64,000 nucleotides of DNA from Cycas panzhihuaensis (taxonomy: Eukaryota; Cycadophyta). The translations under genes and the position numbers were made by a program. The DNA is taken from assembly GCA_023213395.1 (NCBI GenBank), contig CM041465.1, positions 191,339,741 to 191,403,740 on the forward strand, given 5' to 3'. Shown in pieces: positions 21,519-33,690 of the stretch (its first letter is position 1; every line of letters starts with the position of its first letter). The notes beneath the pieces are model-generated. The model saw only the letters and a list, made by a program, of their open reading frames with translations, searched no databases and had not been told where the DNA came from.

Positions 21519-22320
21519 TTGCTAAGCATTATTGTAATCACTCTTGAATGGATCAAAGAGTTAGTTCGCAATTATACCTACGACGCTCTATCTCAAGAAG
21601 TTTTACAAGAAATCAAAAAGGGTAACAATACAAAGTATAGCCTTCGTGGGAAACTAATCTTAAGGAAAGGGAAGGTGCTAGTTCCTGCAAATGCCACAAT
21701 AAAAACAAAGATTCTAGAAGAAACACATTGTTCTGCAATCGAGGGCCACACCAAAATAGATAAAACCTATCGACAAATTCAAGATAATTTTTTCTGAAAA
21801 GGAATGAAAACCGAAATACAAAAGTTCGTAGTGAAATACAATGTCTACCAAATGAAGAAATGTGAAAATCAGAAAATTCTTGGCTTACTCCAACCGTTGC
21901 ATATTCCAAAGCAAAAGTGGGAAGAGATATCCATGGATTTTATCACAAGACTTTTTAAATAAGAAAGAAAAGATGCCATCTTCGTAGTGGTTGATCGACT
22001 GACAAATTACACCCATTTTTGGGGCACACAAGCAGTTGGAAAGGTGACTCAGATAGCAAAATTGTTTATCAAAGAAACTTGCCGCCTCCATGGTTTTTCA
22101 AAAATAATTGCCAACAATCAAGATCCCAAGTTTACAAACAATTTTTGGCAAGAACTATTCAAATTGACAAGTACCAAATTAAACTTGATCACAACATATC
22201 ACCCGCAAACCGATGGACAAATTGAGGCTATCAATAAATGCCTTAAAAGTTACCTACGTAATTTCGTTGCAGATAGGCCTCACCAATGGCATAAATGGCT
22301 TCATTTGGCCGAATGGTGAT
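21519..22320 (+). pseudogene. chromovirus 1 integrase core
   Basis: Zinc-module region (ETHCSAIEGHTKIDKTY) in which the later cysteine pair is partly lost, then [25 protein letters not shown] and IANNQDPKFTNNFW, where the usual catalytic-region Asp/Arg are altered. HPQTDGQIEAINKCLKSYL keeps the glutamate. Stops at about 21797 and 21960 break the frame. Confidence 0.85.
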
Positions 22321-22502
22321 ATAACACCACTTAACATATTGCGGCTAAAATGACTCCATTCCAAGCCCTATATGGGTTTGAATCACCCTCAATTTTGAAC
22401 TAGACAAGACCCTCGAAAGTCCAAGCGGTTGAAGAACAACAACAACAGATGCAACAAACGCTAGAGGTTTTAAAGGACAACTTGAATTTAATATAAAATA
22501 GA

Positions 22503-22923
22503 ATGAAACAACAAGAAGATCTCCATCAAATAGAAAGAACTTTCATGCTAGGAGATTGGGCATTTCTTCGTTTGCAACCATACAAACAAACCATCTTAAA
22601 GCAAGCAAGTCGATACAAGTTACAACCTAAATTCTTCGGGCCTTACAAAGCTTTGGCCAAAATTGGCGAAGTAGCATATCAATTGGAGCTTCCTCCTACC
22701 AACCACATTCACAATACGTTTCATGTTTCTTGTCTCAAAAAGAAGCTTGGGGAAGGAGTTGCGATTCAAACAAATCTCCTCATATTAGATAATAAAGGAA
22801 AAATATCAGTAGAACCTAACGTGATTCTGCAAGTTTGCACCAAAAGACTACGTTCTAAAGAGATAAAGGAATACCTTCTTAAGTGGAAGATAGGGGCAAA
22901 GCACAATTTCAAGGGGTGTGAAT
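22503..22923 (+). pseudogene. chromovirus 1 integrase C-terminus and chromodomain remnant
   Basis: DWAFLRLQPYKQ, FGPYKALAKIGEVAYQLEL and IHNTFHVSCLKKKLGE form the integrase C-terminal module. EIKEYLLKWKIGAKHN is the first half of a chromodomain, broken off before its end. A purine-rich tract (TCAAGGGGTGTGAAT) directly precedes the 3' LTR and would prime plus-strand synthesis. Confidence 0.85.
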
Positions 22924-23439
22924 TGTAGCAATCCAAACATCCTAAAAAGTTGTCTGGCCAACTTACTTTTGTACAAGAAAACCAACATCAGTTGAGGAAA
23001 GTTCAGTCTCATTGCTCTCCTTAATTATGGCCAACTTCAAAACTAGTTTTTAGTTGACTTCAAGTGGGGTTTTGGCCGACCATCTCATGGGTAGTTTGAG
23101 TGCCTATTTAAAGAGGATGTGGGGCGGCAATAGGGCATCATCAGAGCACTTTGTGGACTGCTATTAGCTCGACCTTTGGGCAACAATCTTGGAGGGCACC
23201 TCGCCTAAAAAAGGAACCACAATTTCAGCCTTGCTACCAAGCTGACTTGGGTAACATTGTATCTATTAAATTGTCATCAATCTATTCTATTTACCTTTTG
23301 CAATTACATACTTTGTACTATTGTTATATTTCTCCTCTATTACTATAAATTGTAATTTTATTGGTATATTCTGGAGTTTATCTATCATTAGAGTGGAGTA
23401 ACAAACATTACCATACTTCGCCCTATAACTATTGCCTCA
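22924..23439 (+). repeat. 3' LTR, chromovirus 1
   Basis: Starts TGTAGCAATCC, ends TTGCCTCA, 516 bp, same length as the 5' copy. The TSD CAGTC follows. Confidence 0.94.
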
Positions 23440-23444
23440 CAGTC

Positions 23445-24154
23445 AATTGAATAACTAGATGATTAGGTACAAGGTCCTCAATATAAATTGAGGCATATCA
23501 TTAAACAGATTGATTGTGAGTGTGTAGTGATTATATTATTCCAGAGATAATAGAAGAGATTGTCTTTTCATCTCCCTCTTTGACAATCCCACAATCAGGT
23601 AACATTCTTTGACTTACAGTCAGCATCATTTCACATCAAAAGGATTAACAAAACATTCTTGTACAACATATTTGACTAACAACAATATATTGTGTTTTAT
23701 GAAGTTCATAAAACACGTATAAGAAACATTTCCTAAATAACTAGCAATTGCAGCAATTGGTTAGCCACGCATTTCGATAAATGGTTGTTTTATATGGACA
23801 TCAATGAATCGTTTGATTAATGATTTGATGAGTTTTATTTGTAACTTACAAGTGCAAGATATGAAATTGACGACGAAAAAACTTCCTATATCATGATGAG
23901 TTGAGAGTCATGAGTTGTGGTTGTTTGTTTGATTGATGGATGGATTTACAGGTGGTTGGTATGAAACATTGTTACGATGTGACATGTCGATTACATGACA
24001 GAATCGCTCACAAGAAACAAGCATAATGAAGATAATTTTAGCAAATTGACTTATAGGTGATATAGTCAAAACAAGGATATATAAATAAGTAGGTGATCCA
24101 ACATGAAAACATGAAGAGACAGAATAAAGACATGAAGATCTACAAATTAAACAT
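23445..24154. other. non-coding, possibly older LTR-element debris
   Basis: No gene recognised. CCTCAATATAAATTGAGG near 23480 is a perfect 7-bp inverted repeat around a TATA-like centre. The 3' part leads into a copia-like polypurine tract at 24155. Confidence 0.4.
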
Positions 24155-24629
24155 TAAGGGGGAGTATTAGAGTGTTTAAATATTGAGTTTCGCAAATAAC
24201 AATGTAATGTTTAATTAGTGGGTTAAGTGGTTAGATAGTCATTGGTAGACGTGAAAAATTCCCACATATATGATGTGATTGGTTATTATATCGACATGAT
24301 ATGATTGTCTATACATAGAGGTGAAGAATTTATAAATATGTACACACCGTTTGAATATTTTGAGATCAGCTAATGGAGAAAGCTATATTCAACCCTTCTC
24401 CTGCGATTTTTCCCATCTTGGACTTTCCATGTCTAAATCTAGTGTCCCATATATTATCTTTCTCTTATGATTGTTGTGCTTATTGATGTGTACATACTTC
24501 ATCAATTATGGTTGAATGCTTATCATATCAATGTTTATATGTCATTATTATTCATTACAATTTCATATTGATGATTGCTTCACATATCTATATGCTTCAA
24601 TATATTGTCCTGTGCAATAAATTTCAACA
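24155..24629 (+). repeat. probable copia polypurine tract and 3' LTR
   Basis: TTAAGGGGGAGTAT is a typical plant copia polypurine tract. The following ~465 bp starts TATTAGAGTG and ends TTTCAACA, with LTR-like composition. No second copy is in the window, so this rests on the tract and termini alone. 24630-24692 holds nothing I recognise. Confidence 0.4.
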
Positions 24630-24697
24630 ATTAATCCCTCTCTTAGACACACGGAAATAAGTGATATTAATGTAGGACATAGTAGAATGATGTCTAT

Positions 24698-25199
24698 TGT
24701 AGCAAGCCCCTTAGTTTGGTTGACTTCCAACATAGCTATAAAACCGACTTGAACATAAATATATTCTGCTAAAGTTCTTCCTAACTATCATGGCCAACTT
24801 AGTACTTATTTTCTGGTCAACTTCATAAGGTGTTCTGGCCAAGCCAATTCAGGAGTTAGCTGAAGGACTATTTAAGTAGGTTGTTGGGTGCTCTTAGGAT
24901 CATCATCAAGCTATTTTCATTGCTATAAATTTCAGCTCTTGGGATGCACCTTTTGGAGAGCACCTTGCCTCGAAGAGGGATCCAATTTCAACTTCATCAT
25001 TTGATTATTTTTCAACATCATTTTATATATAATTTGTTCGTCAATTATATGTTATTTAGCTTTATCACTATTTAGTTCCAGACGGTTGTTTTCTAATTTA
25101 TTTGCAACTACAATTTGTGTTTAGGGGATGATATTTTGGTTAAGTATTTTTTAGAAGAAATGTGTACTACTTTTCAACCCATCCATAATTATCGCTACA
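24698..25199 (+). repeat. 5' LTR, chromovirus 2
   Basis: Starts TGTAGCAAGCC and ends ATCGCTACA. A CTATTTAAGTAGG box near 24868 is a likely TATA region and is kept in the 3' copy. Confidence 0.94.
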
Positions 25200-25201
25200 T
25201 G

Positions 25202-25213
25202 TGGTATCAAAGC
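25202..25213 (+). promoter_or_regulatory. primer-binding site, chromovirus 2
   Basis: TGGTATCAAAGC differs by one base from the standard initiator-Met tRNA site. Confidence 0.88.
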
Positions 25214-25285
25214 TTTATTTCGAAGCGAGATTTGTAGTAGTTTCCACTCGAAAAAGGGGGTAAAACGTTTTCCCTCATAACGAAA

Positions 25286-26230
25286 TTGAGATTAGGAAAG
25301 ACCACTACTTCAAGCAAAATGGTGCTTCAGACCTCCAAATCGGTTGCAGAAGTGTTTAGACGGGTATATCAAGTTAACAACAATGTAGCCCTATTTCAAA
25401 ACCAATTCAGAGATTTAAAAGTTGATATCGAAAAGATATCAAATATTCTTTCAAGTCAACAAAGGGACTTGGACCCATAGAAGCATTTAAAAGAAGATGA
25501 GGAGATCGAGGAAGAAGTGAATAATGTAGATGTTCAACAAGTCTAGGCCTCAAGGGGACTAAATTCCTATTGAAAAAATCTGACCCAGAGAAATCCAAGG
25601 ACATATGTAGTTAGATCTTACAAATGGAAGTATACTTAGTGTTTCCTTAACCAACAAGGAGAAGTTGGCAATAGTCGCTCTGTGTTTTTATGAAAAATCC
25701 TTATAATATTACCACTAGTGGCAGAGATTCTATGAAGGGACAATCCATTACACTTGGATTTTCCTAAAAAAAACTTTACTTGACCAATACAAAGACATGA
25801 CAAAAACTGATTATTTTGCCCAACTCACTAAAAGCTACAACAGATTGGAATGGTGCAAGTTTATACAAAACAATTTCAAGTTTTACACAGCTTGGTTGAA
25901 GCTCATATTAGCGAATAGAAATTAGTAGAGAGAATATTAGGTACTAGTTGAAGACTTTAGATATGAGCTTTCTTAGCAATGTTATTCGCCATGTAAGGAA
26001 TGGTGAGATAAAATTTAGAGAGAACAAGCAAAGCTTTATTCGTCGAGTTGGTTTTCCAAGACAGCTTGGCTAGCAGTTCATACCGAATTGGACACAATCT
26101 AGAACTAAAGCAGGGGCTCCTATTGCCCAAAAAAAGTGAAGAGCAATTATTAAGGGTTGAACACATTAAAAATGGAACTTGTTTCTGTTGCGGTGGGAAA
26201 TAGAATAGCGATCATAAATGTCCTCCTAAA
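25286..26230 (+). pseudogene. chromovirus 2 Gag
   Basis: Short pieces only. MRLGKTTTSSKM opens near 25286; capsid-like text at 25680-25900 parallels that of chromovirus 1. A knuckle near 26185 reads CFCCGGK, stop, then SDHKC. Frame breaks are numerous and no intact domain remains. Confidence 0.75.
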
Positions 26231-26233
26231 AAG

Positions 26234-26683
26234 ATGTTTATGATAAGCAATGAAGGAAAAAATATTCACAAAGAAGTCGATGAAGAAATTGTGGAAGAAG
26301 AAGCTATGAGCAATGAAGATGAAGCTGAGTTAGACAATATCTTAAAAACAAATCCAGATAACGTTCAGATATCTCTCCAAGCAATTATAAGGGAAGTACA
26401 CACACCTCAGACCTTACGATTCTCAAGGATGATCAAAAATGGAGAAGTTTCGATCTTGGTAGAGAATGGGAGTCCTCATAACTTCATAAATCGGCCTATG
26501 ATAGACAAGTTAGGGCTTCAATTTAAGCCACTCAACATTTTCGAAGTGTCTATCGCAAATGGGAAAACCATGCCTTATGGCAGATACTGTCAACAAGTAA
26601 ATCCACAAATTGTTGATTACTCAACTTCAACCGATATGTTCACCATGGCAATTAGAGGGATCAACTTGGTTTTAGGAGTCTAA
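26234..26683 (+). pseudogene. chromovirus 2 aspartic protease
   Basis: Acidic linker, then SILVENGSPHNFINRPM. The catalytic Asp of D-S-G is replaced (E-N-G), so the protease is inactive even where the frame is open. The downstream fold follows (SIANGKTMPYGRYCQQV, GINLVLGV). Confidence 0.87.
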
Positions 26684-26879
26684 TGGTTGCAAACCTTATG
26701 TAACATTGTTACCAACTACCGTACGCATTTCATGTGCTTTCACCAAAAAGGGCATTAATGCAAGCTACAAGCTCTAGAGGTACCTCCTGTACAAATGGTG
26801 TCGTCGCAACAAATGGAAAAACTACTTTGGAAGAATTCCACTTCTTTCACGCTTTCTTGTTACAAAATAATTGCAAAAG

Positions 26880-27660
26880 AAGCCCCATCTGAGGTTCAAA
26901 CCTTCATTGATTAGTATAGTAGGGTGTTGAAAGAGCTCCCTCCCAAGCTAAGTCCAAGTCGTGGGTGTGAACATGCCATTGAGTTGGCTCCACAATTAGC
27001 CCCAATTAACATTAGTCCATATCGACATCCATTTCACTTTAAACAGGAGATTGAACGCATTACACATGATCTCTTGCAATAAGGTATCATCACTCATAGC
27101 ACTAGGTTGTTCACCTCTCTCGACATACTCTCTAGGAAGACGGATGGATCGTATTGAATGTGTGGTGATTATCAAGCTCTTAATAAGATAACCATCAATA
27201 ATAGATACCCAATTCCACATATTGACGACCTTCTGATGAATTATATGGAGCTAGGTACTTCTCCAAAATCAACCTACAATCTGGGTATTATCAAATCCAC
27301 TAAGAAGGAAAACACTCACAAAACGACAGTTTGTATGCATGAAGGACTGTTCAAGTTCTAAGTTATGTCGTCCGGGTTGACAAATGCTCCAACAACCTTT
27401 CAAAGCATGATGAACCAAATTCTCAAGTCATACATACAAAAGTTTATTTTGGTTTACTTTAACGATATCTTAATTTGTAGCCAAACTTGGCAGGAGCACA
27501 TACAGCATATTCATATTATACTTCAACTTTTATAGGATTAACAACTCTTTGCCAATAGGAACAAATGTTCATTTGGCCAGACCAAATTAGATTATTTGGG
27601 TTATACCATCACTTCGGAAGGGGTACAAATTGATCCAAAGAAGATTGAAGCAATCGTCAA
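26880..27660 (+). pseudogene. chromovirus 2 reverse transcriptase
   Basis: Readable in pieces: HIDDLL preceded by CGDYQALNKITINNRYPIP near 27160, the SGLTNAPTTFQSMMNQI block near 27370, and the catalytic box as YFNDILICS near 27455 (YxDD decayed to FND). TLDYLGYTI-like text lies near 27590. There are many stops. Confidence 0.85.
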
Positions 27661-27679
27661 CTAGCCAACACTGATAAAT

Positions 27680-28302
27680 GTGTCAAGAGTACATGGATTT
27701 TTAGGAGTTGCAGTATTCGTATGCAAGTTTATTAAGGGTTATGCTCACATAGCCACTAACTTAACAGATCTAACTAAGAAAGATGCATTTAAGTGGGCAC
27801 AACTAGCCAAGAGTGCTTTGCAGCAATTAAAAGCAACTACAATCGCAACTCTAGTCTTAACAATGCCCAATTTCATGAAACCATTCGCTATTGAATGTGA
27901 CACATCAAGTTTTGGTATAGGTGTGATGCGACATTCTTCTAAGAAGGAAGGTCGATTACATACAAAAGCCAAAAGCACAATGCCCAAAAATGCCTGAAAC
28001 CCATATATGGTAAAGAGATGATGACTATCATGCATGCCATCCATCAATGGCGGCAATACTTGTTAGGAAACAAGTTCATGGTTAAAACGGATCATGATAG
28101 CTTGATGTACTTTCTTAACCAAGCATCCTTGACAGACGAACAACAAAAATGGTTGAGTAGATTGCAAGCCTCTAATTTCTTAATAATTTACAAAAAGGTA
28201 AAGGAAAATATCATAGTGAACGCACTGTCCAGATCATTGGCAGAAACTCAAGAGGACAAACTACTTTCTTTGAAAAGCATTATAGTGATAACTCCAAGCT
28301 AA
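27680..28302 (+). pseudogene. chromovirus 2 RT connection and RNase H
   Basis: RVHGFLGVAVFVCKFIKGYAH leads into TDLTKKDAFKW and KPFAIECDTSSFGIG (RNase H first Asp). After a frameshift near 27990 come MHAIHQWRQYLLG, MVKTDHDSLMYFL and NIIVNALSRSLAE. RNase H removes the RNA strand during cDNA synthesis. Confidence 0.87.
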
Positions 28303-28309
28303 ACCAAAT

Positions 28310-29110
28310 AATTAATCCAAGGTTACACAAATGAAACTCATTCCCAAAAAGCCTTGCAAGAGATAGAGAAGGGAATTAATATATAGTATACTCTTCAGGG
28401 TAAATTAATCCTAAGAACGGGGAAAGTGCTAGTTCCTGTGGCCATAATAATAAAAAAGATCTTGGAAGAAGCACATTGCTCCGCGTCGGGAGGCCATACA
28501 CAAATAGAGAAAACTTACTGGAAAATTAGGGACAATTTTTTCTAGAAAGGAATGAAAGCAGAGAGATAGAAGTTTGGAGCAAAATGTGATCTCAGCCAAT
28601 GAAACCATAGCGAAAATCTAAAAAATCATGATTTACTCCAACCACTACATATTCTAAAACAAAAGTGAGAGGAGATATCTATGGATTTTATCATAGGATT
28701 ACCTAAATCGGAAGGTAAAGAGACCATTTTTGTAGTAGTAGATCACTTAACCAAATATGCACACTTCCAAGGAACACGAACAGTGGCTAAAGCACCAAAA
28801 ATAGTGGAGAGTTATTCATCAAAGAGGTGTATCGACTCCATCAATTCCCAAAGGTAATCATTAGCAATCGTGACCCCAAATTTACTAGCCATTTATGGCA
28901 ACAACTATTCAGGTTACCCGATACCAAGTTGAATATGAGTACGACATATCATTTACAAATGGGCTGATAACTGAGGCTATAAACAAATGCCTCAAAGGAT
29001 ATTTACGTAATTTCGTAGTTGAAAGACCACATAAATGGCACAAATGGCTTCACTTAGCAAAATGATAATATAACACAACATGTCATACTGCCATACTACA
29101 CTACGATAAT
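28310..29110 (+). pseudogene. chromovirus 2 integrase
   Basis: Strongly decayed. An AHCSASGGHTQIEKTY zinc-module block lies near 28470. [17 protein letters not shown] and [15 protein letters not shown] lie near 28680, and an ISNRDPKFTSHLW block near 28860. The HPQTDGQ motif is lost near 28950 through a small deletion. Confidence 0.82.
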
Positions 29111-29120
29111 CTGCCATAGT

Positions 29121-29426
29121 ATGGTATACTTCGGACCCTACAAATTTCTAGTCAAGGTTGGTGAAGTAGCATACAGATTTGAACTTCCCTCAACCTGTCA
29201 AATCCACAACACATTCCATGTCTCCTGTCTCAAGAAGAAACTTGAAGAAGTTGTTCCGATCCAAAATGATTTGCCCATATTAAACGAAGAAGGAAAGATG
29301 CTAGCAGAACCAGAAGGCATCCTACAAAAGCACATCAAAAGTTTATGTTTTAGGGAAATCAAAGAATATCTTATTAAGTGGAAGATAGGAGATAACAGTG
29401 ATGTAACATGGGAAACAGAGGAATGA
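29121..29426 (+). pseudogene. chromovirus 2 integrase C-terminus and chromodomain
   Basis: FGPYKFLVKVGEVAYRFEL and IHNTFHVSCLKKKLEE, then EIKEYLIKWKIGDNSDVTW, a chromodomain core with the expected aromatic residues. In known chromoviruses this domain directs integration to marked chromatin. The frame ends at a TGA after WETEE. A polypurine tract (TCAAGGGGTGGGACT, 29475-29489) follows before the LTR. Confidence 0.88.
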
Positions 29427-29489
29427 TTACAACAATACCCCAACTTACTCGTGCCTTGAGGGCAAAGCGCATTTTCAAGGGGTGGGACT

Positions 29490-29995
29490 TGTAGCAAGAC
29501 CCTCAATTTGATTGACTTCCCACATGGCTCGAAAATTGACTTGAATATAAGTATATTATGCTAGAGTTCTTCCCAACTAATGTGGCCAACTTAGTAGTTA
29601 ATTTTTGGCCGACTTCATAAGGTGTTCTAGCTGACCAATTTAGGAGTTAGTTGCAGTACTATTGAAGTAGGTTGTTGGGCACTCTTAGGATCATCATCAA
29701 GCTGTTTTCATTGCTGTAAATTTTGACTCTTGGACTGCACTTTTCGTAGTGCACCTTGCCTCAAAGAGGGGTCCTATTTCAACTTCATTATTTGATTATT
29801 TTTAGCATCATTGTATATATAATTTACTTTTCAATTATATGTTATTTAGCATTATCACTATTTAGTTCTGGACTGTTGTTTTTTAACTTATTTGCAATTG
29901 CAATTTGTGTCTAGTGTTCAATATTTTGGTTCAATGTAAGTATTTTCCAAAAGAATTATGCACTATTTTTCAGCCCATCTATAATTATCGCTACA
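29490..29995 (+). repeat. 3' LTR, chromovirus 2
   Basis: Starts TGTAGCAAGACC, ends ATCGCTACA, 506 bp against 502 bp in the 5' copy; TSD TCTAT follows. Confidence 0.94.
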
Positions 29996-30000
29996 TCTAT

Positions 30001-30900
30001 CAATAACAATCCCAACAATTTGCAAGTGCAAACATCAATATACGAAATGTAGATTTGAAATTACACTGAACTTGAACCAACACATGTAAAAAGCAAAAGG
30101 CAAAAAAAGAGTATACCTCCCTTGCAAGTTGGGAATCTCCCATCCACCAAACCTTGGGAAAATAGGAAACAATCCCATGGTTACCAACCTGAGAAGATGT
30201 GTGCTCCAAACGCTACCTATATAATACGAATAGGGTTGTCCATTACACATAATGCTATAGAGATCATAAGAGTTTGTAGCCTCTCCATCCATGTCCAATC
30301 AACTATTGATAAGATCAACCCCGAAATCTTTGCACCATAAAAAATTATGGATCTAACAAAAGCATTAAAAAATAATCATTTGGTTGAAACACGATATAAA
30401 TTCCTCCAAAAACATTATCTCTCAAGCAATAAGGAGGCTGCATGTCATCCGTTAATCCAAGGCTAACTAGTTGGGCATATACTAAAGATGGGACAAATAA
30501 ATTGCACTCCTAAATAGGGATAAGTTGAAACAATATCAATTTGTCAACCTCATAAAGTAAGTAGCTTAAAGGGACCATCTTCCAATGTGTTATAGACCTT
30601 GATCTTACTTTTATTTAGGTCCATCTAAAGTTTCTTATGATACTAGAAGCATGCCAAAACATCTAACTATTTGCAAAGCCCTTCAAAGTGGATACGAGAA
30701 GAACAACACCATTGGCAAATAATAGGATGGTGATTGGAACATTAAACAAAAAGGATCCATTCTTATCTAAGGTAACTTCCTAAATGCCCTACTCCAACTC
30801 ATCAAAATAGAGACCAAATAATGTCGAAGAAAGAGAGCATCAAAGCTTAATCTCGATAGTGTTGTGGATCTAACATAGAAAGTGGTCTCCTCTCTACAAT
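30001..30900 (-). pseudogene. LINE (L1-type) reverse transcriptase fragment
   Basis: On the minus strand, reading down from about 30870: SLSSTLFGLYFDELE (palm motif B region) and ILLFANGVVLLVSTLKG (catalytic FADD decayed to FANG) near 30725. LDVLACF and MDLNKSKIKVYN follow near 30620, with C-terminal sequence YPYLGVQF near 30500 and GGWEIPNLQGRYTLF near 30130. Stops and frameshifts interrupt it throughout. Both ends are missing. Confidence 0.75.
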
Positions 30901-33190
30901 TTTATACAAGAGTAAAGGAAGAAACATGTTTCTTGAGAATAAGCTAAATTGGGATGACAACAACTAAGAGAGGGGAAGGGGGGGTGTGGGGGGGGAAGGA
31001 AGCATGACAAGCAATAGAAGAAAATCAAGAGCACCACATAGAGACACAACGGAAGGAGACAAAATCATATCACAATGTGGGCCAAGATAAAAAAGATCCA
31101 AAACTAAAAATTGTTAGATTTAAGAATCCACATGGGGAAAATGTTCTATCTAATTTTGATTGCTTTATGCAATTGCATATTGTAATTGGCACTACTGAAG
31201 ATTCAATGGAGTTTCCAAAGAATATGGCATCCTATAAAGAGGATAGCATAGGATATACTTGCCCAAGCCTTGAGATAGCAAGGTCCTCTACGTTATGCCA
31301 GTCAAACATACTCATTAATAACCTTTTAACTCTCAAGACAAGAATTGGTAAAGAATGGGAAAGAGCATGCAAATTCGTTCCATCACCCTTGCCAATCCAT
31401 AAATGATGGTAACAAGGAGCAGACAATCTATGCCTTGAACAAGAGTGGAACCAAGAGCATTGCTCTTCATAGGTTATGAAGAGTCATGCATTTTCCACCT
31501 ATTAAATCTCATTCATCTTAATTAACTTGTTGTCAATCACTTACAAGAGGACATACAAATTTTCAATTGGGTTCTCCATCACTCTACCCTTATAAACATC
31601 AACACTTTTCCCTTCACATGTCCAAATGATCTCCCTTCTTTATGGAAAACAAAGAGAATCATCCATTAATGCATTATTTATGGCCAATAATCTCTACACG
31701 TGGTACTTAGCAATTGGCATATTCACATGTTACTTCATTGCAAATACGTGATAGAATCATTGATGCTTCATCCACCAATCGTTACTTGGATGCCACAAGC
31801 AGCCATAACATCTTGACAACAATAAGCAAGGACATGAAGATTTGTCACTCTGCCCATGCTTGGATGGGAAACATGTTAAGTGCGAGAGTTATACTTTGTA
31901 CCTAGTCAATAAGATGAATTAAGGTCACTAAGATGTGCCAATGATGATGCGCTATAGGGGTTTTTATTGTTAATTGTGTGACCATGATAACCAACAAGAA
32001 AATTGCATAGAGGCCATGTGTACCATAAATAAACACAATGAAGCCTCATTTGCATATCATATTCAACCTCCATTTCGCTTAGGCCATTTAAGTTCATTCT
32101 ATATATAAGACTCACATCAAAAGCTTCATTTACCATTGGACCCATCGAACATCATGGCTTTGGTCAACTTTAGAATTGCTACACTAAGTTCGTTCATTGT
32201 TTGACTCATATTTTATGTTGAAATTCTAAATGGTATTAAGGTATTTGGTATGGCACTATGATATTATTTACGACATGCATATATGCATCTCTTATCTTTT
32301 TTTATTTTTTCTCTTGATAGTGAACAATTATATTGCTACTTTATTTGAGTGTTGAGGATGCTTGAAAGTACTTTCAACCAAATTGCAAGTTTATGAACCA
32401 AAACCCATTTAAATTTATTTCACAAAGGCAACCATGTCCTCAAAATTATAGGTAGTAAAGGAATCTTGGGAAGCCAAAAGCTGGTACCATCATAGTTGAT
32501 CTATGAACCAAGGAAACCTTTGATAAATGCACTTGTCTCAAACCCCAAGGTTGTATCATTTATGTGCACAATTGACATTACTAGGCATGACAAAATATGT
32601 AAAATACATTGCATGCCTTTTGAAGGAAACAATAGGAAAGGTGGGACCTAATCATGTTTTTCAAAGTGTAACAAACAACATTAATTAATCTAGGGGAATT
32701 ATTGTAAGAAAGGGAATTCTCCAAATGTCTTTTTAGACTGAATGCACTACTCATGCATTAGACCTGATTATATAGAACAACGGAAAACTAGAATGGGCAA
32801 AGGCACTTATTGGTGATAATAAGTTAAAAAGTCGATCCCCAATAACCATTTCTCTCATTCTACACTTTCAGCAATATCAATGAAAGAGATTAAAAGCCAA
32901 ATGATACTAGAATTGCCACCAATTTTACATTAGAAAAATTGGCAAAAGTGGAAGTTGCTTTAAGACAAACAATTATAAGTGAAGATTGCAATAACTGAAG
33001 ACAATCTCAAGCTTTCGTAAGAAATCTTGTTCAAAGCTCTAGGTTGTATCTCTTATTTTGGAAAAATGGGAAGCTCTTTTTGAATATTTGCAAACTTATA
33101 GCATAGATGCTTAAAATTGTTCACAGCAATAAACCATGTCTAATCTATAGGAAAAAACTTACTATTTCATGACATTATCAAAAACATCTG
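30900..33190. other. 2.3 kb without recognisable genes
   Basis: Contains two G-rich runs at about 30975-31000, an open stretch of 109 codons at 31077-31406 with no recognisable motif, and general AT-rich debris. 32690-33100 may include degraded LINE endonuclease sequence but I could not establish motifs. Confidence 0.4.
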
Positions 33191-33199
33191 TCCACATAT

Positions 33200-33690
33200 A
33201 ACCTACAGTAGATAGTATCTATGTAGCCTTCCACCATGGTTACCAAGTTAGCAAACTGGATTCTCAAGTTTACATTAGGGGTCCCCTGGGTTTGGCGCAA
33301 CGTTCACCTAGACAGATTTAGTGAATCTGGATATGAATCCATGCATGACACTCCTTAAAATTAAATAAATGTGTTTAAAAACAATTAAAAAAAAAAACCT
33401 AAAACAATACTCAGAACTTAAAAGCACAATACCAAATGCTTTATATGAAATAAATTTTCATTTGAAAAGGAATTGAGTTCTTTGAACCTTTGATCCCACA
33501 AACCCCCAAACCTACATTGCCTTCTACACTAACCTTTCAAATTTAAGTAACCACATTAACCTATGCTAGATAGTATCTACATATCCTTCCACAATAACCT
33601 TGCATATTTAACCAACCATGTTAATCTACTAATACCTACGTAGCCTTCCACACCAACCTTTCAAATATAACCGACGACATATCTAATGTA
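33200..33690. repeat. decayed tandem repeat, ~60-bp unit
   Basis: Units around 33511, 33577 and 33636, plus a relative at about 33205-33245, share CTACGTAGCCTTCCACA, AACCTTTCAAATATAACC and TGCTAGATAGTATCT. Copies differ by substitutions and small indels. Confidence 0.65.

Larger units (their letters stand above)
14135..23439 (+). mobile_element. Ty3/gypsy chromovirus with paired LTRs and TSD CAGTC
   Basis: Two 516-bp LTRs (14135-14650 and 22924-23439) flank gag, protease, RNase H, integrase and a chromodomain-like end on the plus strand. The target-site duplication CAGTC is perfect (14130-14134 and 23440-23444). The element's own RT is missing: between about 16110 and 20978 lie a fragment of a different gypsy lineage and an inverted PLE pair. 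The LTRs differ at many positions, so it is old. Confidence 0.93.
24698..29995 (+). mobile_element. second Ty3/gypsy chromovirus, TSD TCTAT
   Basis: LTRs at 24698-25199 and 29490-29995 flank gag, protease, RT, RNase H, integrase and chromodomain on the plus strand. The target duplication TCTAT is perfect (24693-24697 and 29996-30000). At about 5.3 kb it is short for the family because gag and integrase carry deletions. It is the same broad family as the element at 14135. Confidence 0.94.

Noticed and set aside
23476-23500. CCTCAATATAAATTGAGG as a functional promoter palindrome
   Set aside because: Short inverted repeat in AT-rich sequence with no associated LTR or gene; likely chance.
31077-31406. 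109-codon plus-strand open frame
   Set aside because: No recognisable motif, no splice or promoter context, biased composition; kept only as part of a gene-free stretch.
32690-33100. LINE endonuclease fragment on the plus strand
   Set aside because: Some short peptides resemble the family, but no catalytic motif could be established in any frame.
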